A model generated the notes under the pieces. That model saw only the letters and a list, made by a program, of their open reading frames with translations. It was not told where the DNA came from and did no database searches. Below are positions 47,221-59,569 of a stretch of DNA of 64,000 nucleotides, piece by piece. Source of the stretch: Cryptomeria japonica (Eukaryota; Streptophyta; Pinopsida; Cupressales; Cupressaceae); the NCBI RefSeq assembly GCF_030272615.1, contig NC_081406.1, forward strand, positions 243,777,218 to 243,841,217. Direction: 5' to 3'. A program made the translations under genes and the position numbers. The stretch's first letter is position 1; every line of letters starts with the position of its first letter.

Positions 47221-48407
47221 TTTGAAGGGGGGGGTTGGTTTTTTTGTCATAACTTGGGCAAACAGAGTCATTTTTTTGAAAATGAATAGGTGTCAGAAAT
47301 TTGGTTCCAAGCCAGACCTCATGGTGTTGGAATTTTTTTTCCAATTTTTCTGTTTGACTGTACTTTTTTCTAGTCAAAGTGGGGTCTCTTTTCTGCACTT
47401 CTAGGGTCGTAGAATGAGCATCCAAACTCCGTTTTTCAAAAACTTTATATTGTTGGAAAGCTTATTCTATGTCCTTTCTATCCATATGATTTTTCTTTCC
47501 AAATTATGCTCCAGGAATATTTTATTCATTTTTTTTTCTTTTTACCACTCTGGTAAATATCTTGGTTGTTTCAAGTCTTGGGATCTCTTTCTCTGAGGAG
47601 GATGTCTCAGTTTTGGCTATTATTTTTGTTTCTAGTCTTCTTATTATTGTAGAATTTTATTTATGCAAACGCACTAAGATAAAGTGCCATCATGCATTGT
47701 TTACTTGGGATCTTGCACCTCTTGTGCCTTCTTGTACATGCACTTCTTATAAAGTGCCATGGGGGGGTTGATGTTTGCCTTTTGTTTCCATCTACCTTTG
47801 TCCTGTGAGTGTTACTTCCATGACATTCACCTCATGATGCATCTCAAGTGAGTATTCCTTCCACGACACTATGTACTTTCTCAGCACCTTCGATGTTCCT
47901 GGTTCTTCGTCGTGCAGTTCTTGTTGGCCATTATTTTTAGTGTATCTGTCCCTCTCCCTCTTCAGCATTGTGGGGAGGTTTGTTCTATTGGTTCTAATGC
48001 TTCTGTGGTTCGATTGATCAGCTCTTCAGGCTTTGATTTCTCATGCCATCTGTATCTTTGAGTTCATTTGTTTGCCTTTGTTTGCCATCTAATTCGAGTA
48101 GTGTCATTTGAGGGCACTCATGTAGATTATAGTCTTCTCTACCTAGTCATGTTCTATTTTAGTGGAGGTTCTTTAGATCAGCAGTTACTCTTTGACAATG
48201 TTTGCAGCTATTTCCCATTTCAGTGGTGTTCTTCTTGCTTTTCCATGTCTGTTTGGAGTAGAGTTTTCTCCCACGTGGATTTCTCTATTTCTTCGGTTCA
48301 TAGAGATTTGGTTGTATTTGGGTACCTAATCAGGCCTTGTTGTCGGGACCCATCTTTCCTACTTTCAGTAGTTGTTCTAGGTTTTAGCTTCTCCCTAAGT
48401 CTATCTT

Positions 48408-48416
48408 AAGGGGGGG
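48408..48416 (+). other. Polypurine tract of the 2.65 kb element
   Basis: AAGGGGGGG immediately before the 3' LTR. Confidence 0.85.
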
Positions 48417-48846
48417 TGTTAGAGTAATTGGGTCTTTACTTGATTAATTAAATGACATTTGTTTAATTAATTAAGTTCCCCTTTATCTCTTTTACACTTA
48501 AGCTAACATTAGGTGCATAATAACTAATTCTTTTATTAATTATTATGTGCAAGCCTGGGTTTTTCCCTTTTAGGGTTTCTTGACCTATTAGAGGTTAACT
48601 CTTTTTTTTGTATTAATTATCACATTACACATTTTTGTGAATATTGAGCTCTCATCTTTTTTAGCATTCTTTTGTGTATTTGTTTTTCCTTTGTTACTTC
48701 CTTGCTTCTCCTTGTAACAGGTTTATTTCAGCTTGCAGAGATCATTTGGGCTCTTGTGGTGTTGTATTTCTCAACTCTCACACTTATCTGTTATGCATTG
48801 TTAATTGGTGGATAAAGAGTAAGTTTGTGGTTTTAACTTCCGGTAC

Positions 48847-48875
48847 ATCACTGATTCACCCCCCCTCTCAGTGAT
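48847..48875 (+). other. U5-end hairpin (ATCACTGA/TCAGTGAT stem)
   Basis: Eight-bp perfect stem (48,847-48,854 with 48,868-48,875) closing a 13-base loop of TTCA followed by C's and CTC, 14 bases from the LTR end. Confidence 0.75.
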
Positions 48876-48894
48876 CTCTGATTCTAACAAAAAT

Positions 48895-49557
48895 ACCATC
48901 CCTCTAGTCACTTTTGTGTTCTATTCTAAACTAGTGTACATATAAGCTTTCACATAGTGCCTTGCTAATTCTAAATCTATAATGCCATATCTAGTTATTT
49001 TTTCATTTGTATTCTCCTAGATGTTACTTTAACTCTTTTAGTTTAGTGAAAACATGATAGTCACACTTTGTGCTCTATTCTGAACTAGCATAGGTATAAG
49101 GTGCTATATTGTGCCTTGAGAGTGCATATATATAATCATAATATATGTGAATCCAATATATAAGCATTATTAGATTTCAATAATAAAAATCATTAGAATA
49201 ATGATTTATTATTTTTACTTATATGATTATAGCTATCAATAAATCAATTAAATATCTGAATTTTAGTAGTACTTGTCATTAGTTTAGTACTATTGCAATC
49301 GTTGCAATCAATTTCTATTAACTCGTTAGTATTCAATTGTTTTTCCACCAATTAGAACTATGAATTTTTTTTTGATCTCTTTTTTTTAAAATGTAAATAG
49401 TTTAGATGCACATCTTCTAAGTTTCTAAATTATAGAAATTGTTTTTCTCCAATCTAATTGGCTCAAATAATTTGCATCTTATTATATGATTTCACGGATC
49501 CACTATCTAAATGAATTTTTTTAGGCAAATTTTTAGGTTCATTAAAATAATATTTAC
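48895..49557. other. AT-rich DNA without a recognisable gene
   Basis: No coding block or element boundary visible. Confidence 0.45.
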
Positions 49558-49701
49558 AATGTTTAAATTTTGCCAATAGTGGCATGTTGTGATGTTTAAG
49601 TTGTTGTGTTGTTATTCTTCCCATCAAGGTTCAAGCCCCACCGGTTCATAGCTCTGGGTTAAAAGCGTTTACCCCTTTAAAAAAAAGAATGTTTAAATTT
49701 T
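49558..49701 (+). mobile_element. Probable tRNA-derived SINE with 14-bp target duplication
   Basis: AATGTTTAAATTTT occurs at 49,558-49,571 and again at 49,688-49,701. The 116 bases between contain GGTTCAAGCCC (49,628-49,638), a perfect match to the tRNA B box consensus, and end in an A-rich tail. The A box is weak. B box, A tail and long direct repeats together indicate a short non-coding element moved by LINE enzymes. Confidence 0.65.
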
Positions 49702-50330
49702 CTTTTCAAATTATTTAAAATCTATACAAATAAATAAATATTTATATAATATAAAAAATTAAAAAAATTAATAATATTATTTTAGTTATCTTAATGTAAT
49801 TTAATAATATAAAAAATAGATAATAAAATAATATTATCAATAATATAGCATATTATTTATAAAACTTTATACAATAATATTATACTATAATTATAATAAA
49901 TTAACTATATAGTAATTAAAATATAATAATAATATTGTGGAGATGTTTTGATTATAATTAATTGGATGAATAATGAAAATTTTGGTCCTATAAATCTAAA
50001 CTTTTATTTGATTTGATATATGTTACAAGGTAACTACCATGCCAAATGAATTTTGCCTTTATTATAGAAACTAGGTGAAAATATTTCAAAATTGATTAAT
50101 TAATTGTGAAAAACTTGGACCATTACAAGGTAACTACCATGACAAGTGGGTGAAGTACTAATATTAATTCAATAATAAAAAATATATTCTCTAGCATTAT
50201 TGGTATTCCATAATTGAATAATAAAAAATGTATTCTCTACTATTCAATTAAGATTACACATATTTACATATATTATTGTTAAGATTGAATGAACTAACTT
50301 AAAAAATACAAAGATTACCAAATACGTTCA
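49702..50330. other. Very AT-rich spacer
   Basis: Runs of ATAATA and TTATTA words; nothing coding is seen. Confidence 0.5.
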
Positions 50331-50890
50331 TTATAACTATATCTCAATTATAATTATAGTTAGGGTTAGGATTATAGCTCAATTAGGGTTAGATTTATGT
50401 TTAGTTAGCTTAATGTTAGAGTTTAATTAGGAGTAGGGTTCAATTAGCGTTAGGAATATGCTTCAATTAGTGTTTAATTAAAATAAAAGAAAGTTTTGAG
50501 TTAGGGTTAAATTATGGTTATAGTTCAAACATGGTTAGGGTAAGGGTTAGGTATAACGTTAAATTGGAGTTAGGGTTAAGGATCAATTAGGCTTATAGGC
50601 AAAAAATTTGATTTAGGGTTAGGGATAAATTATGGTTAGGATATGAAAAGAGGTTAGGAATACAATTCAATTATGATTAGAGTTAAAATTGAAATTAGAG
50701 ACCGGACTTTTATTACAGTTAAAATAAGGTTAGGGTAAGGGTTAAGATTAGTGTTCAATTTAGGTTAGGGATTTTTATGTTTTAAATTTAAGATTCAATT
50801 AAGTTTATAATTAACACTCAATTAGTATTACATCTAGGGTTCAATTAAGATTACAACTTAATTAAGGATAGGATTCAATTAAAGTTACAG
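50331..50890. repeat. Degenerate TTAGGGTTA / CAATTAGGGTTAG tract
   Basis: TTAGGG occurs many times at irregular spacing, mixed with TTCAATTA words. It is not the perfect TTTAGGG array of plant telomeres. Confidence 0.6.
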
Positions 50891-51862
50891 TTACACAATT
50901 ATTAATCTCTTCTATTTGCTAATTGTTTACAAAAAACATTCTCAATTCTTTTTACAAATCTAAATAGAAAGTACTTTCCACTAAATGGCACTTGTTTAAC
51001 TAACCTTTACTACTTACCCATTGTCTCACTCTTGGCTTGGTGAGTGTAATACCATTGTTCACCTAATTGTGACTGTTTATCATCCTATGCAATCACTTTA
51101 GAAGTTGCCACCTTTACTACTAATATCTACCATTAGACACAAAACACATTATTAATTAATCAAATTTAATATATACATTTAACATATTAACTCTGGACTA
51201 GCTATTCACTATTTCAATTCAATGATGGAAATTGATTCATAATTGATTTATAAGATGCATTAACAATAGGAAAGTGAAAAAGGCATAAGAAGATGTGAAA
51301 TTTAGAAATCTATTAATTGAGATACTTCATAAAATAATATATAAAATTCCTTTCATTATTTAATATATTTACATCATGCTATTTAGAGAGAGGAAGAGGG
51401 AATTTTCATAAGATTTATTAATGTGATTGACATCTCATGATCTTTCTCATTAGTAATCAATAATGTTCACTTAAGGAATTGAGGTTTTATCAACCAACAC
51501 AAAATTATAAAATGTATTGTCTTGAATAGTGGCAAAATGCAAACATCTAAAAATAAAAAAATCATATTCCTCTTATCATTTTATCAATGCTATCACTAAT
51601 TCTTCTATTGATGTTAACTAATTATATTTTAATTATTTACTTAATCTAATATTTTCTCAGTTAATTAGATAATTTTTAATTATTTAATTATTGATCATTT
51701 ACCTCTACTTTTAATTAAATAATTTCAATAAATTATTTAACTAGCTAACACTTCCTTCCAAAATTAAATAAAATTTAAATAATTTATTTAATCTTCCCAG
51801 ATCCCAAATAAATAAATATTTTCTTTGTTCTGGTTATGTATTAACACCTTTATTTTGTCACC
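50891..51862. other. AT-rich spacer without a recognisable gene
   Basis: No domain or element end visible on either strand. Confidence 0.45.
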
Positions 51863-52218
51863 TCATCAATCCATGTGTTCTGACTGATTAAAAAACAGGT
51901 TTTAAGGACCCGAAACCATTACATCACAGAAAGGAAAAGAGCAGCAAAAGGAATTAAAGTCTACATACATAGCAACTGGCCAAAAGACCAACGAATATAA
52001 AGCACAACAAAACAACAAAACACAACAAAGAAATCGAGGAGACACTACATAGCAATTTTCTTTAGTAGATCTTCTGCCTTTATCACCAGCTCATCATAGG
52101 TCGCCCTGACAGCTTTCAGCTCTTCCAGATCCTTATTCATTTTCTTTTCCTTCCTCTTGCCTCTGGTGTAGGTTCTGGGGCCTTGAGCTTCCCCTGTTCC
52201 TTCATCAATCCATGTGTT
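51863..52218 (-). mobile_element. 5'-truncated retro-insertion with 17-bp target duplication
   Basis: TCATCAATCCATGTGTT is present at 51,863-51,879 and 52,202-52,218. The 322 bases between, read on the minus strand, begin in frame (GPRTYTRGKRKEKKMNKDLE), continue to ELKAVRATYDELVIKAEDLL and stop after KKIAM. About 165 bases of T-rich 3' untranslated sequence follow, ending near CCTTAAAACCTGTTTTTTAA. The long duplication and missing 5' part are the hallmarks of LINE-driven insertion, of either a LINE tail or a cellular mRNA. I do not recognise the helical C-terminal peptide. Confidence 0.7.
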
Positions 52219-53330
52219 AATTATAAGTGAATGAGGTGAAAATTTCAAAGTGAAATGAATCATCAAAATGGGACGATCACAAATACCCTATGATTCAAAG
52301 TAATTCAAAAACCTCAAAACAATTGGATATTTAATGAATACAAACTTGAAATCGATGAAAATCACACAATACCTCACTCAAGCTTGTATCATATTGACAT
52401 CCATCACTCTTCTTGACCTTTGTGTAATGGTAGCATGTTGCTCTCATAATCTGGAGTACTATTATGACAATGTGATCACATGAAAGCTCAAAGATTGTGG
52501 TTGAGAAAGATAGATTATCAGGGTTCCTTTTAAAGATTTTAAGATATCATGGTAATTTGAGGAGAAGATGTGATGATTATTGGTTGAGATTTGATGAGAT
52601 GATTTGATTGAGATAATTATGAAAATAACTGATTTCATGATAGTGATAGACAAAATTGATTGATCAATTAAGAGGGTTGATTAGTCTCATGAAATCAAAG
52701 TAAGTATGAGTTGAAGAGATGAAAGTTGAGACTTAATTAGCATTAAATAATTAAATTTTATTTACTTACGTGCATGAAAGGATAAAATAAAGTTTTACTA
52801 TATTTTTTAGGTGATATATTTTTTTAAAAATTAATAATTAAATAAAAAAAATTATTATTATAGAAGACTAGAAGAAAATGAATTAAATAATTAATAATTA
52901 TTTAATTAATGTGCACAAGAAAATAATTAGATAAATCAATTATTTAATTCATGTCCAAATGAAAAATAAATAAAATACAAAATTATTTATCATTAGATGA
53001 AATATATTTCAGAAATGAATAATTGGAGCGATGTATTCGTAAAGGAACATTGTTTGATAAGGAATATGTTAAATATAATAGGTAGTTGATCGATTAGGTT
53101 ATAAGCTAGCATGGTAGTTTGTATTGTAGTAACCCTGCCCTAATCAGATTTTAAAACCGGTTTGACCTTGGTTGACTTTTTAAGTGGCCTTCTTGGATGG
53201 TTGATTTACCATGATGTAATGTTATAGTTAGATATTATGCTTATTGTGCGTACCTGTAAATGTTGTTTTCACATAAATTCTTATGTAAGTTTATTTGTTC
53301 TTCTAATTCATGATTAATCTCAGGCTAACA
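52219..53330. other. AT-rich spacer without a recognisable gene
   Basis: No coding block or element boundary visible. Confidence 0.45.
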
Positions 53331-53335
53331 CTTTC

Positions 53336-53474
<139 letters not shown>

Positions 53475-53499
53475 GTGTGGTTCATGGTTGCAAAAGATT

Positions 53500-55151
53500 G
53501 TAGGTACAGTACTGCATAGGTACGAGGTTTGTCTCCACCTGGATTCATAGGTTTGAGTGTACCTTATCAACCCTAAGGAATTGGATTAGGTAGTCGTAAG
53601 ATGCTCATTCTACCCTAGTCATGCTCAAGTGAGCGTCATCAATCGTCCGTCAGTTTTCTCCTTGGTTGGGTTTGCGGTCGTGTATTTGTTTGGCTTTCTT
53701 GGGTTGCGTGTTGTGCGTGTGGTAAAATTGATTATTCTATCCCAAGTATTTAATTAGATTGAATGTGTTTTTACGCATTAGTAAATTAAGGGACTAAATT
53801 AAATAGGATCCCTTTGTGTGGTTAATCAATAATTAGAATTGCTCAATTCATTTTTGTAGCAAGTTTGATTAAATGGTTATTTTTAAATGATGAATTAATT
53901 AAGTTTATGCATTTTGAAAGGAAAGGTTAAATAGTATTCGAAAATAGAAATATTTTACCCTCTTTGGCATTTTGAAATAGAAAAGTTAGTTTTAATTAAA
54001 TTAAGAAAATTATTTTTTAAAGAAAAAGCAAGTTTTGCATATTTGAATTGTTTGGGAAAAATGATTTTCATTTTATTTGGAGGAAATTATTTTAAATCCA
54101 AAAAAATGATTTTTGGTCAAACAATTTCCCTTTTAATCAAGGTTTTGAAAATATTTTTGGGGAGTTATTTTTGGAGTGAAAATTTTGGGCATTTGGGGGA
54201 GAAGGATTTTCTTGAGCTTGCAGGTTGGGCTCTTCATCAAACCATTCCCAAGATTGTTGAATAAGGTTGGATTCTTGTTTATCTCTTTGGTTTTATTGTT
54301 TAAAAGAGATTATTTTGATTTTGAAGAAATCTGGTTGTGCTTTTTGAAAATCTCATATATTTTGTGGAATAAGAAAGAGTTGTAGTTAAATCTCAAATTC
54401 AAACCCTCCTTGCTTTCTTTCCCAACCTCCAAATCAAATTTTGGTTGCTCAAATTGATTTCAAAATCAAAAATTCGGGTTGGTTGTTCACAATAAAGTGT
54501 TGTTAAAACTCCAAATGAATATTTTCAGATTCAAGTTTTTTATTGGGAAATTAGTTTGTGTTTTGCAAATTGGTTGGATAAATGTGTGTAAATCAATTCT
54601 ATTTGCCCAAATATGGTATTTAGTTGGAGAATTTTCCCAATTTTAGCTTTCTAGTCTATCTGTTCAAAAATAATAATAATGTGGGAGATCATTGTTATTC
54701 TGGAAATTAGTTTGTTTTTTTGGTCTTAGTCTGAGACTATGCTGTTATTGGGGGTTTCCTTTTAAAAAGAAAATAAAAATAATAATAATATAATTTAACC
54801 CATGTGGCAGGGTATACCCACCACATGGGCTGGTAGCTACTTCTACCATAAGGTAGTAGCACTACCGAGTAGTGCCTGCTACCGTATGGTAGCAGCACTA
54901 CCAGTTGGTAGTGACTTCTACCGGAAGGTAGCAACACTACCAGGTAGTGCCTGCTACCGTATGGTAGCAACACTACCGATAGGTAGTTGCCCACTTATTC
55001 CCTTTCACAGTGTAAAAGTTATTTTTATTAATATATTTTAATGTTAATTTAAGATATATTTTAATTTATATTAAATTTGTATATTTTCATATATAGCTCG
55101 TTAAAAAAAATAATAATAACATATGTTTTTGGTAAATTTTGGAAAGTGATA
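53500..55151 (+). mobile_element. Giant LTR copy D (inverted), cut by the LINE
   Basis: Reverse-complement matches to copy C include GGTACGAGGTTTGTCTCCAC (near 53,520), CATAGGTTTGAGTGTACCTTAT, a stretch of AAGGTTAAATAG-type words, and the same class of hairpin minisatellite at 54,830-54,987. The 3' tail of the LINE adjoins it at 55,152, so the rest of this LTR should lie beyond the right edge of the window. Confidence 0.6.
54830..54987. repeat. CTACC-N4-GGTAG hairpin minisatellite in copy D
   Basis: Stems CTACC/GGTAG recur around centres ATAA, GTAT (twice), AGTT, GGAA and GATA, with AGCACTAC-type spacers. Confidence 0.9.
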
Positions 55152-55160
55152 TTTTTTTTT

Positions 55161-57003
55161 GTTGATAAAAGTGGAATACTCCACTAATTTTATTAATATA
55201 TATTTTTTATTTTTACACATGATTCAAAGAGCATACCAGAGCAAAGAACCCTGGAAAGAAAACCTTCAGTCATAGCTCATAAAAGAAACCTATAACAAAA
55301 TCCTAAAAGTTTATACAATCTGCCACTTAGAAAATGCGGTCACCTATAGTAGCAGCTTTACATAGAGGCCATATGGCGCTTAACAAACCCAACAAATAAT
55401 TCTCAAAAAATAAACTTCTCTGCTTGCTAATAAAGGAAGGAGACAGATGAAGTCGTAGCCCTGCTCAAAAACTCGTGGACCAAAATCTTCCTACTCTCTA
55501 TTGCTTTGCAATACCTATACTATAATGCAAAACCAAGAGTCTTTATGCCAAGGAATTCAAGAACCATGTGCTAGAGCCTTCCAATGGAGGAGATGAAGGA
55601 GGCACCATCTAGATAGGTGAAACCGACACTAGCGAAGCCCGAACGGCTAAAAGAAAGTGGATTCCTGCAAATATATTGATAGCTGCAGCCAAACAATCTG
55701 GTGAAACATGATCTAGTAGAGCTACCATAGAAAATAATGTATCATCATATAAGTTAGATATCAAACCATTCCTTAAAATTGAAAGAAGTTCCCCATGCCA
55801 ACCGGAAGATAGTAACTAAGAACGAGAAATAAAACTAGCATATTCAAAATCACCAAATTCAAAATGGTAATTAGATAATGCACTATCCAAATCATCAGTA
55901 GTGTAGAAATGGGAGTTGAAATATACATCAAAAATTGCCCTGACCATAGCAAAATCCAGAAGCACATCCATACAGATAGTGAGAAATCGAGATGCAATAT
56001 CAACAAGAAAACAACATGTGCTTTCCGCCAGCCATCACTTTCCCAAAACTTTGTGAAAAGTCAGAGAAAAATCCAGTGAATAAACTTGAAACAAACGCCC
56101 AAGCTTTTCATCATCCAAAACATAAGAATCCTAGAAATCATAGTGTTTGCGAGGCATCAAAATGCGGTAACCCACTGATTCCATCAATAAAGATAATGCA
56201 AAGCCAAGAGAAAGTACAGGAGTATAAAGAGCTCAATGTCATCATAAGAAAGCAACACAACCATGAAAGGTCAGCACAATAACTATTACCTCAAGCAAGC
56301 CCAAAAAAGATACGTGTAAAATAGCAACAAGAATCCACCACCTTTATAAAAAATGACAATATCCACACGATGCACATAGCCTTAAATCAAAAACATGCCA
56401 AGCAATAAACCAAGATATCCACACGAGCGAGATCTCCCAAATGGGTCAAGAAAACTCTAAAATATGCCACCACTTGGAAAGGAGTATGCCAACTGGTGGA
56501 GCATAATGAGCATGAGATAAACACACAAAATCTGTGCAATCATCAAGGAATAAGCAAGTAAAATATAACAATAATGATCATCGCGGGGAAGATTTCAATC
56601 GTGCATAATATAATTACCCCTGCACACCACAAATCCCTAGCTAATGTTGCAATAAAAGAAGGTCTGTATGGAGACTGAGATTACATAGTAATGCAGTCAT
56701 AATGCTACATGCCTAAATATAATTGTCCAACGAGGTACAAGTTCAATCTATTGCAAATGAGTAAGAATAAACAAACATAGAGTGAAAACAAAGAGAATAG
56801 CATGATAATAAAAGACTCCCACACACCACAAATTCCAACCATTTAGAAAAGAACAAACCTGAACCCTCCCTATGATTACACATGGTAATGCAGACATAAT
56901 TAAGTAATGTCCAAGAGTCAGACACAACCACATTAAACTGCATGCTTGAATGTAATCACCAGACAAGGCACAAGGTCGTGCTTCTGCAAATAACCTGAAC
57001 CAG
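55161..57003 (-). other. 3' untranslated region of the LINE with a 195-bp duplication
   Basis: 1.8 kb without a convincing frame. GCACACCACAAATCCC / ACACACCACAAATTCC and TAATGCAG(T/A)CATAAT each occur twice about 195 bases apart (near 56,600 and 56,800; 56,688 and 56,884). Confidence 0.65.
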
Positions 57004-59569
57004 TTAAACCGGATGAGGAGGTAAAGAATTGGAGGCCACCTCAACCAAGTCTTGGATATCCTCATCCAATGCTTTATTAGCCAGGAAGTCTACCACCTTA
57101 TTAGCTTCTCTAAAACAGTGCACCATAATGAAGGAATTAAACAACTCAAGCTAGTCAAGAATCCTATTCAACTAATACTTTAAATGCCAGTAGTGAGAAG
57201 AGCGATTCGTAACCATGTAAAAAACTACCTAAGAATCGCCCTTAATAACAACATCCAAAAAATGTAATAAAAGAAGCAAATCAAGACCCGTGGAAAGAGC
57301 ATGAAGTTCAGCCACATTGTTAGTCCCATAGGCAATACATTGACATTGAGATTTTATGATATCTGGCCTGTCATCAAAGACCACAATCCCAATGGTAGAT
57401 TTAATAGGATTACCACAAGAGGCTCCATCAAAGTTAAATTTTACTTTTGAAGCCAAAGGTGGCAACCAAACCACTTCCTTTCTATTTACTAAAGGTTGTG
57501 GTTGAGAAATTGCACCACTCAAAGGGAGTGTCTTCAAGGTTGCCCAATTTTTGGTCAACCAATTGTCCCAAGGTGTAAGTATTATGTAGACTAGAACCTT
57601 TATAGATGAAAGCCAAGACAGTCTCAAAAATCAACTTCTCTATGCAAAAGAGCACATCATGCAGAGGGGAGGAAATTTTCTTAAAAATCCTGTTGTTCTT
57701 CTCAAGCCAAATTCTCCAAATTAGAATAGAAGGAGCAATTATCCAAAGGCAAGCATAAAATGCAGATGGATATAACAGGGGCCAACTCATAAAGTGATAT
57801 CTAAGGTCCTTACTAAGAGAAGACCTCCAATTTAACTTGTTAAAAAGCCAATACCAGCAATGACTAGAAAAGGGACAATGCAGGAAGAGATGATCCACGG
57901 ATTCAAGGGACCCACCACACATGACACAAGGAAAAACCACAGTTTTACCCAACCTATCTAATTTCATGCTAGTAAGAATTCTATCCTGCACCGCTAGCCA
58001 AGCAAACACCCCTGCTTTAGGCAAATAGGCAGCATGCCAAAATAACTTAAATGGCAAATCATCCCTTTTAACATCTAAAGACAAAAAATTATATCCTTCT
58101 TTGACTGAATATTCCCTTGATTTTGAATAAGTCCAAATGAGCTCATCATCCTTCTCCAAGAAGAGTAATGGGTGTTTCTTAAGCTCATCCACAAATGTAA
58201 TTTTAATATCCCAATCCACCGGAAGAGAATCAATTGATTTTCATTTTGCCACGAGGAGGGAACTCAAGGAGTCTACAAAAAAATAATCTGCCACAAAAAT
58301 ACCCTAGGAGGCTTTAAGGATGGACATAAGGGGTGACCAATCCCTAAGACTAGACAATACAGGGAAGCCATTCCAAACTTCATCCAAAAACCTAGCCTTA
58401 CAACCGTTATGAATAAGCCAGGACAATCCTAGAAAAATGACAGATCTACACTCAATCATAAAATTCTAGATCACAGACCCCTTGGGAAGAGAAGAAGCAG
58501 TGAAGATAGCCTCCCTAGAACAATTATTCAGGTACTTTGTAGATAAAATGGATGCCCATTTAGAGGTAGGCTGCTTATAAAATTTCCAAACCAACTTAGC
58601 ACCAAGAGCCAAGTTCTGCTTACCTAGGTCCTTAATCCCAGCACCTCCTTTTTCCCTAGGAGCACAAACCCTATCCCAAGCCAACAGGGAGATCCTATTC
58701 TTCTTGTTAACATTATTATTCGATAAAAAATATCTTACAATTGATTGAAGAGCAACCACATATTTTTTCAGAGCCTTTAAAATGGATAACAGATAGATAG
58801 GAACTGCATTTAAAATAGCTCTAATAAGCACAATTTTACCAAACAAAGTTAACCACTTGTGAGACCAAGAAAGAATCCTAGATGAGATAGCCCCTGAAAC
58901 CCATTCCAAAAAATTATGCTTCTCTGAGCCAGTATAAAATGGCAACCCTAAATACTTGCAAGGGAATTGACCCATAGAAAAGCACCAAAACCAAGACAAT
59001 CTGATCTACACCAAAGGGGAGACATTAAGGAAGAAAACTTTTGATTTGGCCTGATTGACTTTTACCCAGAGAACAAAGAATAATCCAAAATGATTTTTTT
59101 AATGACCCGAGCTTCCCCTATAGTAGCTATGCCAAATAGTAAAGTATCATTTGCAAATAAACAATGAGTATGGCACGTGGTCATATGAGGGATGGAAATC
59201 CCCTTCCATAGGCCACTCTCCCTGGCACATGAAATGGCTCTACTAAAGGCTTTAGCCAGAATGATAAACAAAAAGGGTGATAACAAATCCCCTTGCCTAA
59301 GGCCTCTAGACGAGGCAAAAAAACCACATGGAGAACCATTCAAAATTATTGAAAACCTAGTCGTACTAATACAAGCCTGAACCCATTTGACCCATTTGAC
59401 CCCAAACCCAAATTTCATGAGCACAAACAATAGTGCCTGCCAATTTACCCTGTCGTAGGCCTTCATCATATCCAATTTGAAAATCATAGCTGGAATAGAT
59501 AACTGATAGATGGAATGAAGAATCTCGTGGGCTACAATAGCCCCTTCTGCCATTTCCCTACCAGGGACA

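Larger units (their letters stand above)
46129..48782 (+). mobile_element. Complete non-autonomous LTR element, 2.65 kb
   Basis: LTRs 46,129-46,496 (368 bp) and 48,417-48,782 (366 bp), both TGTTAGAGTAATTGGG to CTCTCACA, are flanked by the perfect 5-bp duplication CTTAT (46,124-46,128 and 48,783-48,787). A primer site follows the first LTR and a polypurine tract precedes the second. By eye the LTRs differ at about 4% of positions. The 1.9 kb interior has no gag or pol motif, so the element depends on proteins from elsewhere. Confidence 0.95.
45239..48889 (+). mobile_element. Solo LTR related to the LARD-like element, carrying a nested element
   Basis: Starts TGTTGGCAATTGACACTC, the same opening as the LTR of the 33-40 kb element read on its own strand, and ends GATTCTAACA. 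A perfect 5-bp duplication AAAAT flanks it (45,234-45,238 and 48,890-48,894). Without the insertion at 46,129-48,782 it is about 990 bp. A U5-end hairpin sits at 48,847-48,875. Confidence 0.88.

Noticed and set aside
46923..47404. Pro-rich protein gene in the 2.65 kb element
   Set aside because: Two frames overlap with similar openness, composition follows the local C-richness, and no known domain is seen.
50331..50890. Telomere end
   Set aside because: Words are irregular and not the TTTAGGG plant unit, and unrelated unique DNA lies on both sides.
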